64,000 nucleotides of DNA from positions 1,761,001 through 1,825,000 of the forward strand of contig JAWQEG010000065.1 of the NCBI GenBank assembly GCA_033782935.1, read 5' to 3'. The notes under the pieces were generated by a model. The model saw only the letters and a program-made list of their open reading frames with translations, was not told the origin of the DNA and ran no database searches. Below are positions 44,201 to 55,929 of this stretch, piece by piece. Position numbers and translations under genes: made by a program. Position 1 is the stretch's first letter; each line of letters begins with the position of its first letter. Origin of the DNA: Petrolisthes cinctipes. Lineage: Eukaryota; Arthropoda; Malacostraca; Decapoda; Porcellanidae.

Positions 44201-47200
44201 AAAATATTATGCCTAAAAAATGATAATTAATTTGTTTAAGGAAGACATAACTCCTGAGAAAGATACCTGGAGCTGAGATGGGAAAGATTATTGGTTTGTT
44301 ACAAAACTCATGAATAACAGATAATAATTTACTGCACATTTTACCCAGATATCTGCCATATCTAATACATACTGCATTTACTGATTAGGAAATAATAAAT
44401 AAATTTTGTAGTAATGACTGCTAATGCATTCCTATGTTAAGAGTAAATAATAATACCAGTCAATATTTGTTTATTACTGTACTGTACAATCGGCAAAAAA
44501 AGTTTCGTTACCACCCCTACGTTAATTTTACCATGGGTAAGCCCGGTAGGGTTGGTACTCCACCCACTGGGCAGCTGTGACTCGTGTCATCCGGGACATG
44601 CTGGACGGGAATTGTCATTGCCCCGGCAGTGTCAACTTCTTTATATCAAAAGTTTAGCTGATTTTAAATTAAATTTTGAGTGTTAAAGAACTCTTACTAT
44701 TTAACTATTCATTATTAAACATAAGGAAATGCGTTTTGAGTATTTTAGAACAAGAATAACCGTGAAATACCCAGAAAATATAGCACTGGCTGAAAGAACG
44801 TCATTCCTGCTTGGCTGCCCATGACACACTGAGGGGCATTGGCCAGGGGCACGGACTTATGAAGGCCGGAGGGTGGCGGAGGTACGACACTCACCAGTCA
44901 GGCGTACCAGCATTACATCACACTGTTTTAGGGATGGTAACGAAACTTTTTTTGCCGACTGTACATGTATACATATAAATATAATCCTTAGTTTTAAGAT
45001 ATGTCAAAATGTTCAGGCTTTGTTTCTGTGATTTTTTTTCATTTTGAAGGCATTGTATAATGTATAGTGCAAATAATAGTTGCCTATACAATACGGCACT
45101 TCGTTATGAAAACACTCAATCAGTTAGTTAGTGAACAAAATAACTTGAAAACTAATGGATGTATTTTGATCAAACTTTACAGGGTGATTGGATATTATGA
45201 AACTTAGCAATAAGTGATTAAATTTTGTTGGATCCAGGTCAAAAATCAAATTAATCGGTGGATGTAATGTACATTATAGTGATAATGAGAATAAAATATG
45301 CGTTGGTAATATCTGAGGAATTAATTTGGTGTTTATGAAGGTACTTACTAAATCAAGTGAATTTCTCGTTGTCATATGTAATCATCATGGTTATTATGTA
45401 TAGATTTTCTTATTTTCAGTTGTTGTTGAAGAAGCAGCAGAAATTCTTGAGGCTCATGTGCTCACTTCTCTCTCTGCAAAATGTCAACATCTCATCATGA
45501 TAGGTAAACAGATTAGGTTGTTGTATTTGATGTTACTGAGGCAACCTGGCCATACAGCCTCAAGTTCCATAATACATTTGGTAGTGTGGGATGCTGTGTT
45601 ACATCCTGAACAGGCATCCACGTTGGACCCATCGAGTCTCCCCTGATAGGTCAGAAAGGCTGGATAGTGCCCACACTGCAGGCAGGCCAGGTGGTTGCAG
45701 ATGAGTGGTAGTCTTGAGTGACGGATGAAACTGTGAGTAATTTTAGTATGGAAAATGGACACCAGGAATAAGTGCCCTGAAATCACCAATTTGTGCTTAC
45801 ATAGTTGTTTTGCAAATATGGTTTTGATTTCTAGATTACTCATCATGATCTTTTCACTTTATGTTGTATGTTTTGAGGTTGGATATTTTATTGTTATACT
45901 GTTCAGAATGTATTGGTTATCAAGAATATAAGAAATAAAATATTTTGCAGGAGATCATCAGCAGTTGCGTCCAAGTGCCACTGTGTATGAACTGGCTACC
46001 AAGTATGGCCTGGAGACTTCCCTGTTTGAAAGAATGATAAAGAATGGCTTAGCGTAAGTACATAATGGTACTGTTAAGGAGACTATCTTGTTGGTAGATT
46101 GGAAGGCTACTGATTTCACATAACTATGCCAGAAAACAGCATCCCTCAATGGTACTATTAAGGGATCTGATTCATGGCATAATTTGAAGGAATCAGGGAT
46201 CTTCCAATTCACAAACAGAAGAATCTCCCCATAAAGCAGTTCAATACTTATGAATAGTGAAGCATAATGGTTGTGTTTGACCCAGTGCTCATGCCACTAT
46301 GTTGAATGTCCATGGCACTTACTGCAAGTTTATCAGGTACTGTATTTTTATTTTTAGACTAGGTAAGGAACACCACTTGTTCTTTTATCTTTTGCAGTAT
46401 GTATATTCTTTCCTAATTAAGTAGTCATGGATGACCTTCATTTTCACATGTATTATAATCTGGCTAATGCAAAGCAATTCTTATTGCAGGAAAGAAGTCT
46501 AACCTTCTGAAGGGTTAAAGACACTACTGTACTGTATAGAATTATCTGTTTAAGGTTATAATGCACATGCAATTCAAAGTAAAAAATTTACTATACTGTC
46601 CATATATCATAATGTTCATGCCAAGTGAGAATGAGGAGAACTTAAAGTGTTATAATTTTCTTTATGACATACCCGGTAACTTAATAACATATTGCATAAT
46701 ATGCACTATATAATTTGAAAATTGTTCACTCTTCAGATATGATACTCTCGAATATCAGCATCGCATGAGACCAGCCATTTCAAAACTACTTGTCCCTACT
46801 GTGTATCCAGACCTCAAGAATCATCCCTCAGTTCACAGATTTCCCAATATAAGGGGGATCACGAAGAACATCTTCTTTATTTCTCATCAGATTAATGAGA
46901 GAGAGGTAAAGTATTATTTGCCCTTTTTACTAAAAGCACCTTCTTGTTGCAAAGATCTTTATCAAATGATATATTCCATGTCAAAATAAAATGGTGATGG
47001 TCTATGGATTTTAGCATATTTTAAGCCTCTGGAAGCCACAAGGCTGTTAACTTTTTGTAATGAGGATAAGAAAAATGATCTTCACAGAGTTTGTGTAAGA
47101 TTGTTTTCACTCATGTTTGTTTATTGGTTGGATAATGAATAAGATAAATCATAAATACTGTATTAGTGTCTATGGTTGTGTAGTGATGTTTATACTGTAC

Positions 47201-50200
47201 TGTGAAGATTTCTTTTGCATTGAGTGTTAAAGTTTGAGATGTGAAATTTAACACAACTCTTTTAAACATTAGGATGCCGATGACAACAGCAGCCATGAAA
47301 ACTTACATGAGGCGGAGTTTCTTATTTGTCTTTGCCGCCACCTAATACTGCAAGGGTACTCACGTAATGACATCACTATCCTTACTCCTTATTCTGGGCA
47401 GTTCTTCTTGCTGAGAAGGGTAAGTTCATATAATCCTGGTTATTTAAGAGGATGACACTGGTAATTTTGGTAGTGTTTCAGTTTTGAATTGAGTGTGAGA
47501 GGAAGGGTTTATTGTACTCCTTAGTAGGACTATTTCAACTTGGAAAGCTGGAGACATCTGCCATAGCCACCTTCTTGGAGAGACTTCTTCTGGGAATGGA
47601 GAATCATTTATAGACAGGTTGATGCATTGCTTGAATCTTACACTTGACAACACATAAGCATTATTGAAAAACTGCCAAAAGTAGCAACTAGATGTGTCTC
47701 TAGCTGCAAACTTTAGAAACTTAAGCCCTGAAGATAGGTTGACCAAATGAATGTCCCATCATGGAAAGAAAGAGATGGAACAATGATCGTATTAAATATT
47801 GTAAGATTAAGGGTATATTTTAACATTCTAATTTTTGTCCCACTTCGTTCTCCCCCCAGCTTCAGCGAGAGATAGAAGAGTGTAGCGGTGTAAGAATATG
47901 TGTGGTTGACAACTTTCAGGGTGAGGAAAATAAGATAATATTATTGTCACTCGTGAGAAGTAACCAGGAAGGGAAAGTAGGCTTTCTTCAGACAGAGAAC
48001 AGGGTCTGTGTTGCTCTTTCTCGTGCTCAACATGGACTCTACATCACTGGTAACATGAGCCAATTAAGTGCATCAAGTAAACTTTGGAAAACTATTCAAA
48101 GTGATCTTACAGATATGGAGTGTATTGGCAATTCTTTGACTCTGCAGTGTCAAAATCACCCAGACCAAGAGATGATTGTGACAACAGGGGAAGACTTTTT
48201 CATGAAAAGCCCAAGAGGAGGTTGTCAACAGTTGTGTGGTAAATCACTTCCTCATTGTCAGCACTCTTGTTCTGAGCCTTGTCATATAATATTATATGAA
48301 AATATTTTTGGTCATGGAAGCCATAAATGTGAACAACTTTGCTCTAAGGTATTGTGTAAATTGGGGCATCTGTGCCCAAAACCGTGCGATGAATGCCGGT
48401 TGTCTGACACTTGTGATCCCTGTACAGAACTTGTCCTGAAGAAGCTTCCATGTTGCCACAAACACAAAGTTCAGTGTAAAATTTCTCCAGAAAAATATGA
48501 ATGTCCAACCCCAGTGATAAGAGAACTACCCAACTGTCAACATATGGTTAGTATGCGCTGCCATGAAAATCCCAAGAAAATCTCATGTTCATTTGACTGT
48601 GAGACAAGGCTAAACTGTGGTCACAAGTGTCGGCAGAAATGCCATATGAAAGAAGATCCTGAGCACAATGAATATGACTGTAAGGAAGATTGTACAAGGT
48701 TAAATGCTGGTTGTTCCCAAAATCATCCATGCCAGAAGAAGTGTTATGAAGAATGTGGGGCATGCACATTTAAAGTATCTAAGACTCTTCCCTGTCTTCA
48801 TAAAGTAGACAATGTGGAATGTTCAGAACCAGTTGAAAGTATCAAATGTCTGAAGAAATGTAGAAAAACATTACCCTGTGGTCATCCTTGCAAGAAGATG
48901 TGCTACCAGGAGTGTGGAGACTGTCCTGTTAAGGTGAAGAAGATGGTGCCAGTGTGTAATCACATGTCTTGGGTTAGTAAAACCAGTGTTCCTTTCTTAG
49001 TTTGTTATTGTATTGTATGCTATTGTTAGCAGGAATCTTAATGTGTCCTGTGATGAATTTGAAGTATATTAGGTAAAAATGCTATACTGTGTTTTTGTGT
49101 TTATATGTCCATGTAATTATTTGTGAAGGTGGAATGTTATAAGCCAGCGACATCCGACAACTGTGATGGTCAGTGCCCTAAAATGCTAGACTGTGGACAT
49201 CCCTGTACTCGCCTTTGTCGGGACTCCTGCACAGATCAGTGTAATGAAATGGTGGAGTCAGATGTTGTGTGTCCAAAGGGTCATAGCTTCAATTTACCAT
49301 GTTATCTTGTCAATAAAGGTATGTACTCTTAACATATATTACAATAAAGTCCATTTTATATCATGCACTATCTCTTCTCATAAATCATAATAAGAGGTCC
49401 TTTGGTCCAGTAGGATATAAATACAGTAGGTTAGATGCAGAAAAACATTGTTGTGCAGATTTGCTTGATGTTTCATTAAAAGTTCCCAAAAGTAATGTAC
49501 TAAAATAGTCCCAATGGTGTTTTGAGGGACTAGAGTATGTAACTGACGTATGGTCAAATATAGGTAATTCAAAGCATGTGGCTGCTGTAACCTTTCCAAT
49601 TTACATACAATTTTACTTATCAATACTTTATTTATTTATTTTTTCATTGAGACAGTATACTGTATATTGTTTAAATATATTGTATAGCAGAGGGAGAGGA
49701 TGTCTGGTCATACTGCAAAGAGCCGTGCAACACAACATTGAATTGTGGACATACTTGTGTGGGTGATTGTGGCCGCTGTTTCCAAGGTCGTCTCCATATG
49801 TCGTGCACCAGTCCTTGCAAAAAACATCTTGTGTGTGGCCATGAGTAAGAAAGTTTTCCATGTATTTAGTCATTCTGTATTGTGTACAGGTATAGTTTGT
49901 TTTATGAGCAATCAATGAGAGTACTGTACCATTTTTTATGTTGGTTATATATTAATTTGAGTAATGTAGTTTATTATATTAAATTTGATCTTGAGGTACA
50001 GCTGAATTATACAGGACTTTTTATCATCTATTGGTCCATACTCAACCTTTTTTATGTTTTTTTTTTTCTCTTTTATTTGACATAATCAAAAATATATATA
50101 TATTTTTTTATAAATTATTATGTGTATCAACTCTCATGCATGTTCCTTCCATAGCATAATTTGAATATAGGATGTGAACTTTGTAATGCCTTCCAGAAGT

Positions 50201-53200
50201 GCTCCCAAAGTGAATCCCATGCAATATAAAGCCACCTGGATAGGTAGGGTTAAACATACCCTTCATTTGTTGCTTAAAATTATATCCTCATTTGGTTACA
50301 GATGCAAACAGCCATGCATTGCCAACTGTACCCCATGCCAAGAATCATGTCAGTGGAATTGTGGTCATAGCCAGTGTGACAAAGCTTGTGGAGTTCTGTG
50401 CAAACCTTGCAAGGTAACTTATGAATCTTAAATACTAGGATATATATATGCACCCTCTAGAATATAGTAGTGCAAATGTGTATACACCATTTGTTATAGC
50501 ATACCATAATATACAGAAGCTATAGAAGACAAAAGAATAATTGGGCCAGTGTAGATCATTCAAAAACTTCATCTTAATATTGTTTTGTCAGGAGGCATTG
50601 ACGAGCTCTCAAACAAACTATTGTATACTCAATGTAATTTCAAAATTACCATAATTCGAACTCAAAACTGTAAAATAACACTAAATCTATACTCTTCCTT
50701 AGGCATAAAATTATCATGTTCAGTTGTTGTTCCTCAAGCTGTCTGGCTGAGCTGCCCCAAGACCCTGAGGAATGCCATGTCCTGAACCAGGGCTTTCCCA
50801 CAGAGCCCTCAAAGGGTGTATGTTGTGTTATTGGCGAGTGTGGTTGTGTGTGTTGCAGTCTTCCATAATGTGTTTAATAGAATGGGGTGCTATGTTGCAT
50901 CCTGGACTGGCATCCACAATGGCTCCATCCAGCTTCTTCTGATATGTCAGAAGGGCTGGGTGGTGGCTACATGGACAAGTGGGTTCTGTCCTCATGGGGA
51001 AGGTAGGATTCAGATGGGTGGATGTCAGAAGGCCATGTGTGCACAGTAACCATTGCTACTTTCACTAAATGTGAAAACCCAATGTACAGTAAGCTCTTTC
51101 CCTCAGTAAGGATGTTTCAGAAACCTACAAACATGATTAACTAATGGAGAAAATTCCCTCAAATCAACCAATATACTGTTCTTTGAGCCTGGATGTGAAA
51201 AACAAAACAAAACAAATAAACATACATATATACAGTATAGCATTAATCTACAAGACTTTGTCCAACGCCACTTCTCCGAGTGACTTACAGAAAACAAAAA
51301 GTTTATGAGGAAGACCAACTGGGCCTTGTGTAAGCACAGTACATGAAAGAGATGAATGTAAGGGGAAGAGGAAGGCTTGATCATTCAGGGAGGGAATATG
51401 AAAATGTAGATATCAGAGATGTACAGTATATAAGTAGGTTGTAAAATTGCTATAGATTGCAGCCACCTAGAATATCTATTAATTAAAGTTTTATTGTAGA
51501 CAACTGCTTACATCTGAAATTCCCACTTAATCTCACCTACAGTATGTTGTTATGATAAGGTTCCTGATCTGTAATCTGGTATCTTTCTTTTTCATTTTAG
51601 GAACCTTGTCGCAGGAAATGTGAGCATCAAAAGTGTAGTAAACAATGTAGTGAAAAGTGCCTCAAGCAGCCATGTGAACAACCCTGCAAAAAGAAACTAG
51701 ACAAGTGCAGTCATCCTTGTATAGGATTGTGTGGAGATCCTTGTCCACCACTGTGCCGAGAGTGTGACAAGGATGAATTGTTTGGCATGGAAGAGGAAAC
51801 TTCTGCTGATGCAAGGTTGTTATAGACTATTTTTCTATACTGGGAATAATTTATAATGCCTTGCTTTACTTATATTATCAGTGAACACTATATAATGCTT
51901 AATTAATTTGCTTCCAGATTTGTGTTGCTAGAAGACTGTGGTCATGTCATTGAAGCTCAAACCATGAAAAACTTGATGGAGGAGGTGACTTCAATAATTG
52001 GCCTTAAAAAGTGTCCTAAGTGCCAGCAAACTATATTTAGCAACAGACGCTACCAGAGTGTCATCATCAACACATATGAAGTGGTCAGGAAAGTGAAAAC
52101 CAAGTACAACACATCCACAAAAAAATATAGTATTACCAGGAAAAGTATTGAATTGGTATTGCAAGGTAAGCATAATTATTACTGTCTTATGAACTTATTT
52201 TCTAACAAATGGACTTATGTGTATCCTGTAAAAGTTTTTACTTATATTTTATTTTATTTTATATTTACATTTATAATTAGTATCCAGTTCTATAATGTTC
52301 AGACTATTGATTACTAAATGCATTCTGATACAGTATAACTCATGGGATGATTTTGATATATTATACAGTAGTAGATTGAGCAATTTTAAAGCATGATAGA
52401 ATAGATAGGCTACTCTAAAAGCAAAATACCAGGCTATCAATTATTGAAATTTATTAACCCAAACATAATTTGATATAGTGTATAAACAGTGCCAGATCCT
52501 GGGTGTTACTTTGTATAAAATTTGATGCTCAACTGTGGTAAGTATTTAAAAGAGATGTGAGGGACAATAGGAGATAAATGTCAGAGAGTGGATGGAAGGA
52601 GAGAGGGAAGGACGAGTCGGCAATAAGAAAGAGAAAGATGCAGGAGCTAGAAAAGAAATCTACAATATACAACAAAACTTTAAAAGGTGTGAACTGACTG
52701 GACAAGTAATCCTCACCGGACTTTTAAAATTATGAATACAGTATTTACAAAATTTTCAAGTGGACAATCTTATGTCCTCATGTCCAATACTTAAAGCCTA
52801 ATGACTATTCCACATATGATATTAATTAGCATTACACAAAAAGGCTTGGAAAATATTAAATAGAAAAGAAGAAAGAAGGATTGAATTAGGAATAGAGGGA
52901 GACAATATTAATTATGAGGGATGTACTGGTTCTTATAAAAACTGTGTCTAAACATTACAATGGTGGAGACATGTTTTGCTGGGATTTGCAGGATTGTACT
53001 TCATTATTGCATAAATATAAAAACAGTATACCGTATGAACACTGATACATATAATATTTTACTGTTCAGTACATTCATCCTGACAAAAAATATAATGCTG
53101 TATATGATTGCTATGCATGTGTAGTTTAATTAGTTTTAACAAAAGAATTATAATTCTAGCACTAACATGGTGCTTTTCCTTTTTTTTGCAGATCGTTTGT

Positions 53201-53883
53201 TACAGTTATATTATTCATCTCGGGCTAAAAAGCCTATCTTAGCTCTTGGCATAGTTGAAAAAGGGAGACCTCGGATACAGAAATATCTCAGTGATGGGGA
53301 ATTGAGGCTTGTAATGTTTCAATCTCAAGTCCTAATGAAAGCTGCCACAATTCTACAATTTTATGAAGATAAAGATAGATTTGTGCCTACTGGAACTGGA
53401 TATATTCAGTTGCCTTCCAGGGAACCACCTTCACAATATGAGAATCTATTGAGGGTAAAAATCGATAGAGTACTTGACAGAGTTATGAATGAAACTAATG
53501 CTATTGCACCTCAGATGATGCAAGAAGTGAGTTGTGAAATGCAGCGTATGATGATACTTCCATCATACTGGAAATTCCTGGAGAAATGTTCCAGTTGTAA
53601 TGATGAAGTTGTATCAAACATAAAAGAAGAACTGGATGAACTAAATAATCCCACTGTTGTATTTAGTGATGAAAGAGAAAAAATGTTTAGCAAGCTGATG
53701 AAGGAGGCTGAAAAATCCCTTGGCAGTATTGAAATTTGCGACAGTAAACGAGTTGAAGTTTTGAAAGCTATTGGACTAAAAGAAGGTCAATGGCATAAAT
53801 GTACCAATGGACATATATATTATATTTCTGAGTATGGAGGGACAGTGTCATTAATCCAATGTCCTATGTGTCCAGAGATATAA
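41225..53883 (+). CDS. ZNFX1: NFX1-type zinc finger-containing protein 1 (SF1 RNA helicase)
   Basis: ZNFX1 is an SF1 helicase that binds RNA; in mammals it acts in antiviral sensing, and in nematodes in small-RNA inheritance. Exons: 41225-43982, 45420-45503, 45951-46053, 46737-46905, 47273-47419, 47860-48972, 49129-49318, 49691-49844, 50302-50413, 51601-51815, 51918-52165, 53192-53883. Phases close to 1,994 residues (human about 1,918). Walker A GPPGTGKT is at 546-553, the Walker B region [12 protein letters not shown] near 920-931, GDHQQLRPS at 948-956, DNFQGEEN near 1104-1111 and VALSRAQHG at 1138-1146. A Cys/His-rich NFX1 zinc-finger array spans about 1200-1690. A C-terminal RZ finger (1963-1994) has ligands C1968, H1972, C1989 and C1992, but Tyr at 1979 where Cys is usual. 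Start 41225 is the first of two adjacent ATGs after a likely acceptor. Introns 1, 2, 3 and 9 hold elements. Confidence 0.95.
44487..44961. mobile_element. Tc1/mariner-like nonautonomous element in ZNFX1 intron 1
   Basis: Ends CAATCGGCAAAAAAAGTTTC and the inverse of CAGTCGGCAAAAAAAGTTTC. The inverted ends match over about 33 bp. TA lies on both sides. The 475-bp interior is noncoding. Confidence 0.85.
45545..45850 (-). mobile_element. Jockey-like 3' fragment in ZNFX1 intron 2
   Basis: On the minus strand it encodes a degenerate C-terminal zinc-knuckle-like segment ([16 protein letters not shown] ... [11 protein letters not shown]), the same region found at 9560-9720. Antisense to ZNFX1. Confidence 0.7.
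46075..46235. mobile_element. Family B TTAA element in ZNFX1 intron 3
   Basis: Ends TTAAGGAGACTATCTTGTTGG and AACAGAAGAATCTCCCCAT are inverted. The core CTGATTTCACATAACTATGCCA is a diverged version of the shared element core. Confidence 0.7.
50720..51048 (-). mobile_element. Jockey-like 3' fragment in ZNFX1 intron 9
   Basis: Matches 9440-9770 (3' UTR and C-terminal coding end) with many substitutions, in the same orientation and antisense to ZNFX1. The AAC-type tail is reduced to a few triplets at 50722-50730. Confidence 0.8.
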
Positions 53884-53961
53884 GTTGGTTAGCAGCTTAT
53901 CTTAGGATAGAAGGTCCAGGGAGTAAAATATCTGAAAGAAAAGTAATGCACAATATATATA

Positions 53962-54300
53962 GATAGGCTGAGTGGTCAACATTGGTTACTGCTGGGCTGA
54001 CAACCTGCATGGTCAGATATTTGAATCCAGCATAGGCAGGTTACATGTGTTGTCTCTGCTCTCCATCCACCTTTACTGGATTAATTGGTAAAATAATACC
54101 TAGTGCAACACTTGAGAAAGGTAATTGGTTTCCTCAATGTTGCATTGGTCTTGTATCCCAGAATAGTGGACTACTGTATACTCACAGTATAGAAGATGCC
54201 CCATCATCTAGTTCAACAGTCAATAATCTTGGGGCCTCACAATAATCAAAGGCTATTAGCAGCCTATAGTTCTGATGTTGAAATAAAAAAAAAAAAAATT
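53962..54300 (+). mobile_element. Candidate tRNA-derived SINE downstream of ZNFX1
   Basis: The head GGCTGAGTGGTCAACATTGG resembles a tRNA D-arm/A box of the Leu/Ser type, and ATATTTGAATCCAG about 45 bp later resembles a B box. The body extends to TGTTGAAATAAA and an A run at 54275-54298. It lies about 80 bp after the ZNFX1 stop, so it may be in its 3' UTR. I see no target-site duplication. Confidence 0.5.
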
Positions 54301-55929
54301 AATTAATTAAAAAATAAAATAAAATAAATGTAACCTGACATAAGCTCAAAGAACAAAGGAATTAAGATGAGCCCAGTTAAGCACTGTCTCAGAGTAGGCC
54401 TATAAGATGCGCCACTTGTTACTTTTACTTTTAGGAACTTGTAGTAAGATGATAACATGTTATTAAGTTTAAGTGAGAGCATAAATATTTATTTATTTAT
54501 AAGCTATGAAAGTGTGTAAGGCTAATTATACTTTAGCATATTATGTTATTAGATTTGTGTGGAACAAATTGTACCACTTTCTTTGTAGTAAACTGTATGG
54601 CAGTTTACATATTTAGTGTGATATTAGTAAGTATTTGATATGTATCTATTATTACTAGATAAAGTAAGTTCTATATATAATATAAATGCATCAACTTGAG
54701 TCATAAAGTATATAACCACAGTGGATATTTTGCATCATTAAGTATATTGTCAAATACATGTACAGTACCATATCCCAGTTGATAAACCAACTTATTTTGT
54801 CCTTGATGGTTAGGTATGTAGTACCAGCATTCTCTCCTGTTGCTTACTATTCTCATGTGTTGCATTTATTTCTTGTAATCCTGTTAAGGTAGATGCAAAC
54901 AAAATAGAAAATTTAGGAAGAGCTGGGTCTTACAGACCCAATATAGATTGTTAACTTTGAACCATCATGATTTAAACACTTCCACGACTATAATAGTATT
55001 GTCCAGTTTTCCTGTAGAGTGTGATCAAAATCAACCAATAAGTTTTTCAGATAACTTGTCCACTAAAAATATTAGTGATAATTTTTCACATTGCAAAGGT
55101 AGTATGGAATACATTATATGGTGGATTATGTGGCATGGTATTAAAATAAACTTAATTACAGTGAAACACAGATTATTATTATATAGGCTACTGTTTTTAC
55201 AATAGTGTTGTTCACTTACTCATTTGTAAAGATATAGAGAAAATGTTGGTCACACTTGCCAAATTTAAGATGCAGAATATTCTTCAGACATAATATTTAC
55301 AGTTGATTTTGCAGTTACAGTACATGTGATAACACAAGAGTAAAAATTCATTTCCGTCAAATATGCACAATAAAAATATATTCTGAAGGGAAGAGGAACA
55401 AAAACGAAATGCCTGTTTCAATTGTGCCCCAGAACTGTATAGGGTGAGTATGAAAGGTGGCAAAGATGTGAGTAATTTTGTAAGGGATTTTTGGCACCCA
55501 TGCAGACTTGTGCTGGTCCCTTCCAAGCATCAGTTGTCCCTCCCCTTTTTCTTTTCCTTCATGCTTTCTAACTCCTTCTCTTTCTGGTGTAGCAGTTTTC
55601 TCTCTTTCCTGTTTATATCATATCATAGAACCTATACAATATATATATATATATAATATGCAGTACTTCAGTCTTGCCCGTTTAGAGGCCTAAACCAAGA
55701 GATACAGTAACATGAAATTCTGAAGTGCTCTATTTTCTGTTCTTGTATATTACTGGTTACATAATACAGTACAGTGATCAGTCTAGGTTTCATGTCAAAT
55801 AGTATGGTTTTGTATTAAAATGCCAAAGTTACTCTCATGGTATACACATAAACCTGAAGTAATTTTTCTGCTGTCATTGTATTTTATCCAATGTTCTGGT
55901 GTTGTTCCTTAACTTTTGGGTCAAGTTAT
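54301..55929. other. Spacer between convergent ZNFX1 and the WD40 gene
   Basis: AT-rich, no convincing gene or element. It probably contains the 3' UTRs of both genes. Several short ORFs look random. Confidence 0.5.
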
